A DNA stretch of 64,000 bases from Stakelama flava (GTDB taxonomy: Bacteria > Pseudomonadota > Alphaproteobacteria > Sphingomonadales > Sphingomonadaceae): positions 17,445 through 81,444 of the forward strand of contig NZ_JAHWZX010000015.1 of the NCBI RefSeq assembly GCF_019351405.1, in the 5' to 3' direction. This document shows, one piece after another, positions 9,334 through 19,641 of this stretch. The notes under the pieces are model-generated. The model searched no databases. It saw only the letters and a program-made list of their open reading frames with translations, and was not told the DNA's origin. The number at the start of each line of letters is the position of its first letter. Within the stretch, counting starts at the first letter, position 1. The translations under genes were made by a program, and so were the position numbers.

Positions 9334-10100
9334 ATGAAAACAGCCATCGTTACCGGCGGCGCTCAGGGAATCGGGCGCGGGATCGTCGATCACATGCTGG
9401 GCGAAGGGTGGCGTGTCGCGGCGCTCGATCTGGACGAAGAGGCGCTGGACGATCTCGCCGCGACCTATCTCGGTCAGCCGTTGCTGGCCCGCAAATGCAA
9501 TGTGGGCGATGAAGCATCGGTGGCGGGCGCGTTCGAAGCGATTGACGCGTGGCAGGAAAAGGCCGGGGAGGACGGCATCGACCTGCTCGCCAGTAATGCC
9601 GGGATCGCGCAGGCGCATAGCGGGCCGATCGAGGACCTCTCGCTTGCCGACTGGCGCAAATGGCAGGACGCGCACCTGACGGGAGGATTCCTCATGACCC
9701 GCTCGGCGGTGCCGCTGCTACGCAGGCGCCGGGGCGCGATCGTCTTCACCGCCTCGACCCGCGCGGTGCAGTCCGAACCGGACAGCGAAGCCTATGCCGC
9801 GGCAAAGGGCGGGCTGCTCGCGCTTACCCATGCGCTCGCGATCAGCCTTGGCCCCGACATCCGCGTGAACGCCGTGCTTCCCGGCTGGATCGAAACGGGC
9901 CGTGGCAGAAGCCCGCTGCGCGCAGCCGCCCCGATCATCGCGATATCGACCGTGACCAGCACCCGGTGGGGCGCATCGGCATTCCCGAAGACATCGCCGC
10001 GACGGTCGCCTTTCTGGCGAGCGAAGCCGCCGGTTTCATCACCGGACAGCATATCGCGGTCGATGGCGGCATGACTCGAAAGATGATTTACGCAGGCTAA
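9334..10100 (+). pseudogene. SDR-family oxidoreductase interrupted by a -1 frameshift
   Basis: The gene begins with KTAIVTGGAQGIGRGI, the NAD(P)-binding glycine motif of classical short-chain dehydrogenases. It continues with SNAG and the active-site Tyr/Lys in YAAAKGG in one frame. After GWIETG (about 9902) similarity continues in another frame as [14 protein letters not shown], then [19 protein letters not shown] and the terminal [11 protein letters not shown]. One base is missing near 9902 in the run ggccgtggcag. Without the shift the first frame runs to a stop at 10074 with an unrelated tail. This may be a true inactivating mutation or a sequencing error. All catalytic residues lie before the shift. 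Confidence 0.8.
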
Positions 10101-10156
10101 GGGCCTGGCTTGCGACAGCGCAGCTCCATCCCGACCCGCTGGATCAGATCAGACTA

Positions 10157-10193
10157 AAATGGCCGGTGTCACAGGACATGCCTTCCCGGCCAT
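10157..10193 (-). terminator. possible terminator behind lysS
   Basis: A perfect 8-base inverted repeat ATGGCCGG / CCGGCCAT has a 19-base spacer. Read on the minus strand, the stem is followed by TTTTA immediately downstream of the lysS stop. It lies between the convergent SDR and lysS ends and could serve both. The long spacer lowers confidence. Confidence 0.45.
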
Positions 10194-10201
10194 CGGACCT
10201 G

Positions 10202-11782
10202 TCAGGCTTTCGCAAGCGCCTCCGCGATCAGCTTGCGACTGTTTTCGATGCCGTACAGCGCGATGAAGCTGCCCATACGAGGACCGGCCGACGAGCCGAG
10301 CAGCGTTTCGTACAGCGCGCGGAACCAGTCGCGCAGCGTTTCGAAACCGCCGGTCTTGCCGATCTCGTACACCGCGTTCTGAATGTCCTCGGCAGCGGCG
10401 TCGGCGGGCATGTCGGCGAGCACCGCATCCAGCCGCCGCAGCGCATCGATTTCGACACCCTCGGGCGCGCGACGCTGTAGCGTTGGGGCAACGAAATCGC
10501 GATTATAGGCGAGCGCATAGCCGATCAGATCGTCAAGCGCGGGATAGTTTTCGGGCGTAGCGTTATCGACATAATTGCCGAGATAGCCCCAGACCTGATC
10601 CTTGTCGGTGTCAGCGCCCATCACGCCGACCAGATTGAGCAGCAGCCCGAAGGTGACGGGCAGTGTTTCGGACGGTGGCGGACCGTTATGGATGTGGTGA
10701 ACGGGGTTGCCGAGCCGCTTGTCGACCGCCTGATCGGCGTAATTGCCGCGGAACTGCCAATATTCGTCGACCGCACGCGGGATGACGCCCATGTGCAGCG
10801 CCTTCGCCTTTTTGGGTTCGCGATAAATGTAGAAGGCGAGGCTCTCGTCCGGGCCATAGGTCAGCCATTCGTCGAGGCTGAGGCCATTGCCCTTCGACTT
10901 CGAGATTTTCTCGCCCTTTTCATCAAGGAACATCTCGTAATTAAAGCCCTCGGGCGGGCGGCCGCCCAGAACGCGCGCGATCTTGCTCGACTGCGTCACC
11001 GAATCGATCAGGTCCTTGCCCGCCATTTCGTAATCGACGCCAAGCGCGACCCAGCGCATCGCCCAGTCGACCTTCCATTGCAGCTTGGATTTACCGCCGA
11101 GCACGCTTTGTTCGATACGCTCACCCTCGTCCTGGAAGGCGATGATACCGGCATCGGCATCGACCACTTCAACCGGCACCTGAAGTACGATGCCGCTTTT
11201 CGGGCTGACGGGCAGGACTGGCGAATAGGTCGCCTGCCGTTCCTTGCGCAGCGTCGGCAGCATGACGTCCATGATCCCATCGAAATTGCGCAGCACGTTT
11301 TTCAGTGCATCGTCGAACCGGCCGCTTTCATAATAGTCGGTCGAGGAGGCGAATTCATATTCGAAGCCGAAACGATCGAGAAATTCGCGCAGGCGCGCAT
11401 TATTGTGCGCGGCGAAGGAATCGTATTTTTCGAACGGATCGGGGATGCGGGTGAGCGGCTTGCCCAGATGTTCGGCCAGCATGTCCTTGTTGGGCACATT
11501 GTCGGGCACCTTGCGAAGCCCATCCATATCGTCGCTGAACGCGATCAGGCGCGTGGGAATGTCCGACAGCGTTTCAAAGGCGCGGCGGACCATGGTGGTG
11601 CGCAATACTTCGTTGAACGTGCCGATATGCGGCAGGCCCGACGGACCATAGCCGGTTTCGAACAGGACATGCCCTTTTTCCGGCGCACCGCCGCGATAGC
11701 GTTTGAGGAGCTTGCGCGCCTCTTCATAGGGCCAGGCCTTGGCGGTGAGCGCCGCGTTTCGCAGTTCGGTCGTGCTGTTCAT
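10202..11782 (-). CDS. lysS: lysyl-tRNA synthetase, class I
   Basis: This 526-residue enzyme charges tRNA-Lys with lysine. It belongs to the class I LysRS type found in archaea and alphaproteobacteria, not the class II enzyme of most bacteria. [12 protein letters not shown] holds the HIGH-like ATP-binding motif, and [10 protein letters not shown] is the KMSKS loop. The start at MNSTTELRN (11782) is chosen because the preceding in-frame residues are Arg-rich and unlike the family. It is a monocistronic minus-strand gene between the SDR remnant and a TonB receptor gene. Confidence 0.93.
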   Translation of the reverse strand: MNSTTELRNAALTAKAWPYEEARKLLKRYRGGAPEKGHVLFETGYGPSGLPHIGTFNEVLRTTMVRRAFETLSDIPTRLIAFSDDMDGLRKVPDNVPNKDMLAEHLGKPLTRIPDPFEKYDSFAAHNNARLREFLDRFGFEYEFASSTDYYESGRFDDALKNVLRNFDGIMDVMLPTLRKERQATYSPVLPVSPKSGIVLQVPVEVVDADAGIIAFQDEGERIEQSVLGGKSKLQWKVDWAMRWVALGVDYEMAGKDLIDSVTQSSKIARVLGGRPPEGFNYEMFLDEKGEKISKSKGNGLSLDEWLTYGPDESLAFYIYREPKKAKALHMGVIPRAVDEYWQFRGNYADQAVDKRLGNPVHHIHNGPPPSETLPVTFGLLLNLVGVMGADTDKDQVWGYLGNYVDNATPENYPALDDLIGYALAYNRDFVAPTLQRRAPEGVEIDALRRLDAVLADMPADAAAEDIQNAVYEIGKTGGFETLRDWFRALYETLLGSSAGPRMGSFIALYGIENSRKLIAEALAKA

Positions 11783-11898
11783 GATGCGACAGCCTGTGCC
11801 GTGTGTGCGGCGCAAGCGCAATGCCCGGCGCGCCTGTCAGGCGAAATGGATCGGTGGGACCGGCCAGCGATTCAGTGCCTGCCGGCCCCGCCCCTCTC

Positions 11899-14310
11899 CT
11901 ACCAGTCGAGGCCGGCCTTTACGTAAAGGCGGCGGCCGTTGAAGCCGAACGGCGAATAGAAGGGGAAGGATACCACGCCGGTCGAGCTGTACCCGGCGGG
12001 CGAAGCGTCGGGATAAACATCGAAGATATTGTCCGCACCCAGGCCGAAATGGAACTGGTCGGCGACGGTGAAACGCGCTTCGATATCGGTCACGAATTTC
12101 TTGCCGGTGTGAAGGTCGCTCGCCTCGGTCGAACCCGGTTCGTTGACATCGCCATAATAGACACCGCGCACGGTCAGGCCGAAATCGCCGAGCGTCCAGT
12201 CGACGCTTCCGGTGATCTTCGTGGCGGGCGTACCGTCTTCGATCGATACGATGCGCTGGCGGCTGACCAGCGTCGGCGCGGGATCGAGCGTCGAAGTGGT
12301 TTCGGGTATGCTGCGCACATCCAGATCGTTGTAATTGCCCGCCAGCGTGAAAGCGAACGCACCGAAATTGTCGGTCGGCAGCCGGTAATTGGCGACGACA
12401 TCGATGCCGCGGGTGCGAAGCTTCACCCCGTTGAGGAAGAAGCGCGCGCGCTGAACCCCCTGCGCGGTGAGCGTGTTGTAGATATCGGGATAATCGTCGG
12501 CGAGCGCCGAGACGGTGATGTTTTCCGACAAAGCCAGGCCGTTGCGCAGATCGATTTCATAGGCATCGGTGGTCAGGTTGAAATTGCCGCTGCGGAAAAC
12601 GAAACCCGCCGAATAGTTGGTTGATTTTTCGGGTTCGAGCGCTTCGCCGCCCAGTGCCTGCGCCGTGGCGCTGACCGACGGGAAGGTGCCGGTAAGAACG
12701 ACATTGCCGTCATCGATGATCGACGCGATTGAGGTATAATATTGCTGTTGCAGCGAAGGCGCGCGAAAGCCCGTCTGAATCCCGCCGCGCAGCGCGAAGC
12801 TGGGCGACAGGTCCCAGCGCGCCGACAGCTTTCCGTTCGCGGTCGTGCCGAAATCGGAATAATGTTCGACACGGCCCGCCGCGCCGACGCTGACCGGGCC
12901 GAAGCGCCCTTCCAGATCGAGATAGCCGCTGACATTGTCGCGATGCACATCAACTTCGTTGTCGGGGCTGAACCCGCCGAACCCCTGCGCGCCCGCCGAG
13001 GCATCAAGCGGCCCTTGCGCATAGGAAAGATATTCGCCCGCGCGAATCTGATACCCCTCACGCCGATATTCGGCGCCCGCGGCGACTGTCACATCGCCGC
13101 CGCCAAACGCATAGTCATGGCTGAGGTCGAGATTGGCGACGAACTGGTCATAGATATTCGCGCCGTCGTAAAAACTGGTCGGCGAATCGGCGCCGAAGCT
13201 GGCATTGATGCTGTGGATCGTCGAAAAATCGATCTTGTTGCGGCCATAAGAGGCGGTGAGGCTTGCGTCCCAGCCGCCGACCGCGCCCTTCACCCCGCCG
13301 GTGATCGTGTAATCTTTCGAAACCGACTGAATCAGCGGAAGGAAGCCGTCGGGATAGACCGACAGGACATTGCCCGAATTGCTCGGGTTGCGCGGGAAGG
13401 CCGCCGATTGCGTGCGGCGATATTGATAGCCGCCCCAGCCGACCAGTTCCCAGCCGCTGTCGCCCAGCGGAACCCCCAGATTGGCGTAGGTCGTGTGCTG
13501 GCGCACATCGGGATCGCCATAGCGCGAACGCACCTTCGCCGGAGCATCGCGGGTATCGAGATCGCCGCGGCTGGTGGGTTCGCGGTTCATCCATTCGGTG
13601 GTGAGATCAAGATAGCCTTCATCGCCGATCGGCAGGTTCTGCCACAGCGACGCGGTGAGCGTGCCGCCATCGGTTTCGTCGCGCGGATCAAGCTGCGCCG
13701 GAACATGGGTGGCATAACCGCCAAAGTTGACCGACGCGCCGCCGCCGGTGCGCTCCTGTCGCAGGCGAAGGTTCACAACGCCCGCGATCGCGTCCGATCC
13801 GTAGAGCGCAGAGGCGCCGTCGCGAAGCACTTCGATGCTTTGCAGCGCGCTGGTCGGAATGGTGTTGAGATCGACCGCGGCCGCACCGCGCCCCACCGAT
13901 CCGTTGACGTTGAGCAGCGCCGAGGGATGCGCGCGAACCCCGTTGATCAGTACCAGCGTCTGATCGGGCGAAAGGCCGCGCAGCGTCGCCGGACGGATCG
14001 CGTCGGTCGCGTCGGTGACGGCGGGGCGCGGAAAGTCGATCGAAGGCGCAACGGTGGCAAGCGCCGCGGCGGTTTCGGTCGTCCCCTGCCGTTGCAGCGC
14101 TTCGTTCGACAGCACATCGACGGGCGAAATCGCGTCGAGCCGGGTGCGCCCCTCTGCACGGGTGCCGGTGACGATGATGTCCTGCCCCGCCTGATCCGAT
14201 TGGGTCTGATCGGCCGGGGCCTGATCGCTGTCCTGCGCGAATGCCGGTTGCGCGATCATCGCGGCCATGGCGCAGCCGCCGAGCAGTACAGTCATCAAAC
14301 GCATCGTCAC
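11899..14310 (-). CDS. TonB-dependent outer-membrane receptor
   Basis: This is an 803-residue receptor with a signal peptide (AAMIAQPAFAQ) and then an acidic, Gln-rich linker. A plug domain starts with IIVTGTRAEGRTRLDAISP and includes RPATLRGLSPDQTLVLING and SALQSIEVLRDGASALYGSDAIAGVVN. The rest is a long beta-barrel ending in YVKAGLDW, with a terminal aromatic residue as expected for an outer-membrane barrel. It would import a scarce substrate across the outer membrane using TonB/ExbBD energy. No neighbouring enzyme indicates the substrate. The 279 bases upstream (to 14589) hold no gene and must contain its promoter. Confidence 0.88.
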   Translation of the reverse strand: MTMRLMTVLLGGCAMAAMIAQPAFAQDSDQAPADQTQSDQAGQDIIVTGTRAEGRTRLDAISPVDVLSNEALQRQGTTETAAALATVAPSIDFPRPAVTDATDAIRPATLRGLSPDQTLVLINGVRAHPSALLNVNGSVGRGAAAVDLNTIPTSALQSIEVLRDGASALYGSDAIAGVVNLRLRQERTGGGASVNFGGYATHVPAQLDPRDETDGGTLTASLWQNLPIGDEGYLDLTTEWMNREPTSRGDLDTRDAPAKVRSRYGDPDVRQHTTYANLGVPLGDSGWELVGWGGYQYRRTQSAAFPRNPSNSGNVLSVYPDGFLPLIQSVSKDYTITGGVKGAVGGWDASLTASYGRNKIDFSTIHSINASFGADSPTSFYDGANIYDQFVANLDLSHDYAFGGGDVTVAAGAEYRREGYQIRAGEYLSYAQGPLDASAGAQGFGGFSPDNEVDVHRDNVSGYLDLEGRFGPVSVGAAGRVEHYSDFGTTANGKLSARWDLSPSFALRGGIQTGFRAPSLQQQYYTSIASIIDDGNVVLTGTFPSVSATAQALGGEALEPEKSTNYSAGFVFRSGNFNLTTDAYEIDLRNGLALSENITVSALADDYPDIYNTLTAQGVQRARFFLNGVKLRTRGIDVVANYRLPTDNFGAFAFTLAGNYNDLDVRSIPETTSTLDPAPTLVSRQRIVSIEDGTPATKITGSVDWTLGDFGLTVRGVYYGDVNEPGSTEASDLHTGKKFVTDIEARFTVADQFHFGLGADNIFDVYPDASPAGYSSTGVVSFPFYSPFGFNGRRLYVKAGLDW

Positions 14311-14589
14311 TTCCCCTGAACGTAGAAGGGGCGAGCATCGCCCGCCCCCCGGACGGCAACCCGTCCATGCAAAAATGCACCTTCTCCCGCGCCCCGTATC
14401 TTCGTACGGTTGCAGGACAGATTATTTCGTAAATTGCGCCGAGATGACAGGGATAAGTCGGCAGCGAGTCGGTTCTGTTACCGAATATGGCAATTATGCC
14501 ACGCTTCGCCGTAGCGAAAGCGGGGCGGAGCGCGACGAAGGCGACCGGCGGCGGTTGCCAATCTGTTCCGGGTCCGCGACAAGGGCCGG

Positions 14590-17301
14590 GTGACCGCCGC
14601 CCTTCCCCATCCCGCGCTGCATGCAAGCTATTCGGGCGTGTGGCTCGCGACGCCTGGCGGGGAGACGCGGGCGCTGTCGCGCGGCGAGGCGATCCGCATG
14701 GCCGCCGATACGCCGCTGATCCTGATGAACGCGCCACTGATCGCGCAGCGGCTGGGCTATGGCGAGTTGTCGGGGCTGGACATCCTCGAACTGTTCGCCT
14801 TCCTTCACCCCGCGCAATTCATGGTGCCAACGCCCAAGGGGCTGGCGCGGGTGACCGGGCTGGACACGCCGCAAAGCGAGGCCGATGTGGCGGGCTTCCT
14901 GCGCGAAGCGACGGCAAGGCTGCTGGCGACGCCCGACGATCCCGACTGGGCCGAACGCGAGGGGGCGTGGACATGCGCGCAATCGTTGGCGCGGCTGCGC
15001 TGGCCTTGGGCGCCGCTGGTCGCGCCGCGCCTGATAAGGCCGGAGCGCGCCGAGCGCTGGCTGTTTTCGAAATTGCCCGAATGGGAGGAAGGCGCAGCGC
15101 GGCCTTCACCCCGAACGGTGACGATCACCGGCGCCGATGTCGAGGCGCGGCTCGACCGGCTGACCGGGGCGGGTGCGGAACGGCGCACTGGTCAGCGCGG
15201 CTATGCGGTCGCCGCGGGCCACGCATTTGCGCCGCGCGACATGCGCGATTCGCCCAATCTGGTGCTGGCCGAGGCGGGGACCGGGATCGGCAAGACGCTG
15301 GGCTATCTCGCCCCCGCTTCGCTGTGGTCCGACGCCGCCGGGGGCGCGGTATGGGTGTCGACCTTCACCAAGGCGCTGCAACGCCAGCTGGGACATGAGA
15401 CCCGGCGACTGTTCCCCGACGCCGCGGAACGCAAGCGGCGGGTGGTGACTCGCAAGGGCCGCGAAAACTATCTCTGCCTGCTGAATCTGGAGGATGCGCT
15501 ACAAGGCGGATTTGCCGGTCGCGCGGCGATCCTGGCGCAACTTGTCGCGCGCTGGGCCGCGTATAGCAGCGATGGCGACATGGTCGGCGGCGACCTGCCC
15601 GGATGGCTGCCGACGCTGTTCCGCCGCAACGGATCGACCGCGCTGACCGACCGGCGCGGCGAGTGCATCTATGCCGGGTGCCCGCATTACCGCAAATGCT
15701 TCATCGAACGCGCAGCGCGGGCAAGTGCCGAGGCCGATATCGTCATCGCCAATCACGCGCTGGTAATGGTCAATGCCGCGCGCGGGCGCGAAAGCGACAG
15801 CCGCCCGACACGCTATGTCTTTGACGAAGGCCATCACCTGTTCGACGCGGCCGATGCGATGTTCGCCGCCGCGCTGACCGGGCAGGAGGGAATCGAACTT
15901 CGCCGCTGGGTGACCGGACCCGAACGCGGCAGCCGGGGACGCCGACGGGGCCTTGCCGCGCGATTGTCCGATGTCGCCAGCTATGACGAACAGGGCGGAC
16001 GCGCGATCAGCCAGGCGGTGGACGCGGCCATGGCGCTGCCTTCCGACGGCTGGCTGCAACGGCTGGCCGAGGGCGAACCGTTCGGGCCGATCGAAACGCT
16101 GCTCGCCGCCGTGCGGGGCCTGACCTATGCACGTGATACCAAGGGCAGCGATGCGGGATACGGGCTGGAGACCGAGCTGGCCGAACCGTCGGCCGAACTG
16201 GTCGAGGCGGCGGGACCGGCGGGCGAAGCGCTCGACTCGCTGGTCCGCCCCATGGTCGCACTGGGACGGCGGCTGGAGGCGGTGCTCGCCGAAGCGCCCG
16301 ACTGGATGGACGGCCCGGCGCGCGCACGGATCGAGGGCGCGATCGCCTCGCTTGGCTGGCGTACCGAAACGGTTGGGGCGTGGCTGGCGCTGATCGCCCG
16401 GATCGGGGGACCGGCAGACCCCGATTTCGTCGACTGGCTGGCGGTCGGCCGGATGGAGGGGCGCGAATATGATATCGGGCTGCACCGCCACTGGCTGGAC
16501 CCCAGCCGCCCCTTTGCCAAAACGGTGCTGGAACCCGCGCACGGCGCGCTCGTCACCTCCGCCACACTGCGCGCGGGCGGCGACTGGGCGGTGGCCGAAG
16601 CGCGCAGCGGCGCGAACCACCTGATGCGCGGTCCCAGCCATTTCGAGGCGGTCAGCCCGTTCGATTACGCCAACCAGGCCGAAGTGGTGATCGTAACCGA
16701 TGTGAAGCGCGGGGATTTGTCCGCGCTCGCCAATGCCTATGGCCGGCTGATCGTGGCAAGCGAGGGCGGCGCGCTGGGCCTGTTCACCGCGATCCGTCGG
16801 CTGCGCGGAGTGCATGCGCGGATCGCCGACCGGCTGGCGCGCGAAGGGTTGCCGCTATACGCGCAGCATGTCGATCCGATCGACACCGGCACGCTGGTCG
16901 ACATCTTCCGCGACGATCCGCGCGCATCGTTGATGGGCACCGACGCGCTTCGCGACGGGGTGGACGTGCCGGGCGATTCGCTGCGCATGGTGGTGATGGA
17001 GGGCGTGCCCTGGCCCAAGCCGACGGTGCTGCACGCCGCGCGCCGTGTTGCCGAGGGCGGGCGCGAATATGACGATCGTATAGTGCGCGCGAAACTCGCC
17101 CAGGCATTTGGCAGGCTGATCCGCCGCGCCGACGATCGCGGGCTGTTCATCCTGCTGAGTGCGGCGATGCCGTCACGACTGCTGACCGCCTTTCCCGAAG
17201 GCACACCGGTAACGCGAATGACTCTGGACGAAGCGGTGGCGCGCGCGCAACGTCTTCCATCGCGAGCGCCCTTGTTGCATGAGGCACGCGAACAAGCCTG
17301 A
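14590..17301 (+). CDS. DinG-type ATP-dependent Fe-S DNA helicase
   Basis: This 903-residue superfamily 2 helicase of the XPD/DinG/Rad3 type probably unwinds DNA 5'-3' during repair. The Walker A sequence EAGTGIGKT lies at about residue 230 and the DEAH-like motif FDEGHH at about 412. The arginine-finger motif VI QAFGRLIRRADDRG is at about 837. Four cysteines between motifs I and II (YLC at about 295, then ECIYAGC and KCF) fit the 4Fe-4S cluster of the family. The first 220 residues precede the helicase core and are typical of the alphaproteobacterial branch rather than E. coli DinG. The start is GTG. A ten-base gap separates it from the SixA-like gene. Confidence 0.88.
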   Translation: MTAALPHPALHASYSGVWLATPGGETRALSRGEAIRMAADTPLILMNAPLIAQRLGYGELSGLDILELFAFLHPAQFMVPTPKGLARVTGLDTPQSEADVAGFLREATARLLATPDDPDWAEREGAWTCAQSLARLRWPWAPLVAPRLIRPERAERWLFSKLPEWEEGAARPSPRTVTITGADVEARLDRLTGAGAERRTGQRGYAVAAGHAFAPRDMRDSPNLVLAEAGTGIGKTLGYLAPASLWSDAAGGAVWVSTFTKALQRQLGHETRRLFPDAAERKRRVVTRKGRENYLCLLNLEDALQGGFAGRAAILAQLVARWAAYSSDGDMVGGDLPGWLPTLFRRNGSTALTDRRGECIYAGCPHYRKCFIERAARASAEADIVIANHALVMVNAARGRESDSRPTRYVFDEGHHLFDAADAMFAAALTGQEGIELRRWVTGPERGSRGRRRGLAARLSDVASYDEQGGRAISQAVDAAMALPSDGWLQRLAEGEPFGPIETLLAAVRGLTYARDTKGSDAGYGLETELAEPSAELVEAAGPAGEALDSLVRPMVALGRRLEAVLAEAPDWMDGPARARIEGAIASLGWRTETVGAWLALIARIGGPADPDFVDWLAVGRMEGREYDIGLHRHWLDPSRPFAKTVLEPAHGALVTSATLRAGGDWAVAEARSGANHLMRGPSHFEAVSPFDYANQAEVVIVTDVKRGDLSALANAYGRLIVASEGGALGLFTAIRRLRGVHARIADRLAREGLPLYAQHVDPIDTGTLVDIFRDDPRASLMGTDALRDGVDVPGDSLRMVVMEGVPWPKPTVLHAARRVAEGGREYDDRIVRAKLAQAFGRLIRRADDRGLFILLSAAMPSRLLTAFPEGTPVTRMTLDEAVARAQRLPSRAPLLHEAREQA

Positions 17302-17310
17302 CGGAGCGCC

Positions 17311-17853
17311 ATGAAGACGCTGATCCTGCTGCGCCACGCCAAATCGAGCTGGGACGATACCGTCTCACGCGATTTCGATCGCCCGCTGAACGCCAAGGGA
17401 GAGCGTGCCGCCGCGACGATGGGGCGCAAGCTTAAATCGCTGGGGCTGTCGTTCGACCTGCTGGTCGCGTCACCCGCGCGCCGCGTCGAACAGACGCTCG
17501 ATCATTTCGCGCGCGGGCTTGGCCGCACCATCGCGCCGCAATGGGACCGCCGCCTGTACCTCGCATCCGAAGCGACGCTGATCGATGTGGCGCGCGAACT
17601 GTCCGATGCGCACGATTGTGTGCTGATGGCAGGGCATAATCCGGGGCTGGAGGAACTGGTGTTGGCGCTGGTGCCCGATAGCCCGGATAATCCGCTGCGC
17701 GAGGCGGTAGAGATCAAATATCCCACCGCCAGCATCGTCGCGCTACGGTTCGATGTCGCGCGCTGGGCGGACATTGGCGAGGGGCAGGCGCGGCTGCTGC
17801 ATTTTGTACGTCCGCGCGATGTCGATCCCGCGCTTGGGCCGGATCGCGACTGA
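17311..17853 (+). CDS. SixA-like histidine phosphatase
   Basis: This 180-residue member of the histidine phosphatase (phosphoglycerate mutase-like) superfamily starts with LILLRHAKSSWDD. The RHA motif holds the catalytic phospho-accepting histidine. The second histidine is in MAGHNPGLEELV. SixA removes phosphate from His residues of phosphotransfer domains in E. coli, but other substrates occur in the family. It follows the helicase gene by nine bases and may be co-transcribed with it. The exact substrate is open. Confidence 0.85.
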   Translation: MKTLILLRHAKSSWDDTVSRDFDRPLNAKGERAAATMGRKLKSLGLSFDLLVASPARRVEQTLDHFARGLGRTIAPQWDRRLYLASEATLIDVARELSDAHDCVLMAGHNPGLEELVLALVPDSPDNPLREAVEIKYPTASIVALRFDVARWADIGEGQARLLHFVRPRDVDPALGPDRD

Positions 17854-17915
17854 GCGCGGCGGCTCTTGCCGTCACCGGAAATATCCGTCGGCCGTCCCGG
17901 CGGATCGGATCCGTT

Positions 17916-18284
17916 TTACCGCGAATCAGCAGCCAGCGCGTCAGCAAGCGCATCGCGTATCGCGCGCAACGACTGGCCGGGCATATCCTGATCGGCGGGC
18001 GTTTCTCGGCGCGCGGACGCCTTTGCCTTGCCCTCCTGCGCAAACAGGCGCTGGACGCCCGCAATGGTATAGCCTTCGCGGTTGAGCAGCGAATCGATGC
18101 GGCGGACCAGCGCGACATCCTCCGCACGGTAATAGCGGCGCTGACCGGCGCGCTTCACCGGCCGCAATTGCGGAAAACGGCTTTCCCAATAGCGCAGGCG
18201 GTGCTGCGGCAGATCAAGCTCGCGCGATACTTCGCCGATGGTGCGAAAGGCGCCGCTCGCTTTTTCGCCCGGCGGCTGCGCCAC
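17916..18284 (-). CDS. MerR-family transcriptional regulator
   Basis: This 122-residue regulator has a winged helix at residues about 14-80. It contains [25 protein letters not shown], then the wing sequence [19 protein letters not shown], and a short C-terminal tail. The tail lacks the metal-binding cysteines of classic MerR proteins. It is directly downstream of ihfA (two-base gap) in the order plsX-fabH-ihfA-merR, which is conserved in alphaproteobacteria and suggests a role linked to lipid or growth control. The signal it senses is unknown. Confidence 0.88.
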   Translation of the reverse strand: MAQPPGEKASGAFRTIGEVSRELDLPQHRLRYWESRFPQLRPVKRAGQRRYYRAEDVALVRRIDSLLNREGYTIAGVQRLFAQEGKAKASARRETPADQDMPGQSLRAIRDALADALAADSR

Positions 18285-18286
18285 AA

Positions 18287-18586
18287 TCAGTCGGCTTCAA
18301 CGATCCGGTCGCGCAGCATCTGGCTGGCGCGGAAGGTGAGCACACGGCGCGGCGCGATCGGCACCTCAACGCCCGTTTTCGGGTTGCGGCCGATGCGTTC
18401 GCCCTTGTCACGCAGGATGAAGCTGCCGAAACCGGAAATCTTCACGTTATCGCCGCGGGAAAGCGATTCGCACATATGGGTAAGAATATCTTCGACGAAT
18501 CGCGCCGAATCCGCACGCGATAGACCGACCTTTGTATGGATCGATTCGGCCAGATCGGCCCGTGTCAGTGTCTCGCCAGCCGCCAT
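18287..18586 (-). CDS. ihfA: integration host factor subunit alpha
   Basis: IhfA forms a heterodimer with IhfB that bends DNA sharply at specific sites. It acts in replication, recombination and transcription. The 99-residue protein has the HU/IHF fold with the DNA-arm signature [21 protein letters not shown] and the terminal [14 protein letters not shown]. The start at ATG 18586 gives [14 protein letters not shown], matching the family; in-frame upstream ATG codons would extend it unnaturally. It stands between fabH and merR. Confidence 0.95.
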   Translation of the reverse strand: MAAGETLTRADLAESIHTKVGLSRADSARFVEDILTHMCESLSRGDNVKISGFGSFILRDKGERIGRNPKTGVEVPIAPRRVLTFRASQMLRDRIVEAD

Positions 18587-18681
18587 GCGTCTTTTCTCCC
18601 AGACATTCGCCCCGCCCGGTCCCATTAACATATTGTCCGAGTGGCGCAATCCCGGGCTTTTGCGGGAAGTCCCGAAGCGGG

Positions 18682-19641
18682 TCAGTAGCGGACCACCGCC
18701 GCACCCCATGTAAAGCCGCCGCCCATCGCTTCAAGCACTAGGATGTTGCCGCGCTGTATCCGCCCGTCGCGAACCGCGACGTCCAGCGCGAGCGGCACCG
18801 AAGCGGCGGAGGTGTTCGCGTGCTGATCAACGGTGACGATCACGCGTTCGCCCTCCAGTTCCAGCTTGCGCGCCGTGGCGTCCAGAATACGGGCATTCGC
18901 CTGATGCGGGACGACCCAGTCGACATCGCCGGACGAAAGCCCCGCCATGTCGAGCGTTTCGCGCATCACCGCGGAAAGGTTCGTGACCGCATGGCGGAAC
19001 ACCTCGCGCCCGCGCATGCGCAACTTGCCCACCGTGCCGGTGGTCGACGGACCGCCATCGACATAGAGCAATTCGTTGTGCCGTCCATCGGCATGAAGGC
19101 GGCTGGCAAGGATCCCCGCCTCCCCTTCACGCGCTTCGAGCACCACCGCGCCTGCGCCGTCACCGAACAGGACGCAGGTCGCGCGATCCTCCCAGTCGAG
19201 GATGCGGCTGAACGTTTCGGCGCCGATCACCAGCGCGCGGTTCGCCGCGCCGCTGGAAAGCATGCTGTCGGCGACGTGAAGCGCGTACAGAAATCCCGAA
19301 CACACCGCCGCGACGTCGAACGCGACGCAATCGTCGATGCCGAGCGCGGCCTGAACCCGCGTCGCGGTGGCGGGGAAGGTCTGATCCGGCGTTGCGGTAG
19401 CAAGCACGATCAGGTCGATGTTTTCGGCGGCGATCCCGGCCGAGGCGATCGCCGCCTTTGCCGCATCGGTGGCAAGCGTGCCAGTGGTTTCGTCCGGCCC
19501 GGCGATATGGCGAAAGCGGATGCCGGTGCGTTCGACGATCCATTCGTCGCTGGTGTCGACGCTTTGCGCCAGTTCGGCGTTGGACACGCGGCGCGCGGGC
19601 AGCGCCGAGCCGGTTCCGGCGATTACCGAACGGCGGGTCAC
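18682..19641 (-). CDS. fabH: beta-ketoacyl-ACP synthase III
   Basis: FabH starts fatty-acid synthesis by condensing acetyl-CoA with malonyl-ACP in the cytoplasm. The 319-residue protein shows the catalytic triad: Cys in [11 protein letters not shown], His in [11 protein letters not shown], and Asn in [14 protein letters not shown]. The C-terminal [13 protein letters not shown] is standard. It overlaps plsX by four bases, so the two are translationally coupled. The operon reads rpmF, plsX, fabH, ihfA, merR. Confidence 0.96.
   Translation of the reverse strand: MTRRSVIAGTGSALPARRVSNAELAQSVDTSDEWIVERTGIRFRHIAGPDETTGTLATDAAKAAIASAGIAAENIDLIVLATATPDQTFPATATRVQAALGIDDCVAFDVAAVCSGFLYALHVADSMLSSGAANRALVIGAETFSRILDWEDRATCVLFGDGAGAVVLEAREGEAGILASRLHADGRHNELLYVDGGPSTTGTVGKLRMRGREVFRHAVTNLSAVMRETLDMAGLSSGDVDWVVPHQANARILDATARKLELEGERVIVTVDQHANTSAASVPLALDVAVRDGRIQRGNILVLEAMGGGFTWGAAVVRY

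Noticed and set aside
11822..11898. Terminator behind the TonB receptor gene
   Set aside because: A GC-rich inverted pair is present, but it has mismatches and no T-tract, so it is not supported.
12742..14319. Long open frame antisense to the TonB receptor
   Set aside because: Such long antisense frames are common in GC-rich genes. The sequence is Arg/Ala-rich with no family motif, while the receptor on the other strand is well supported.
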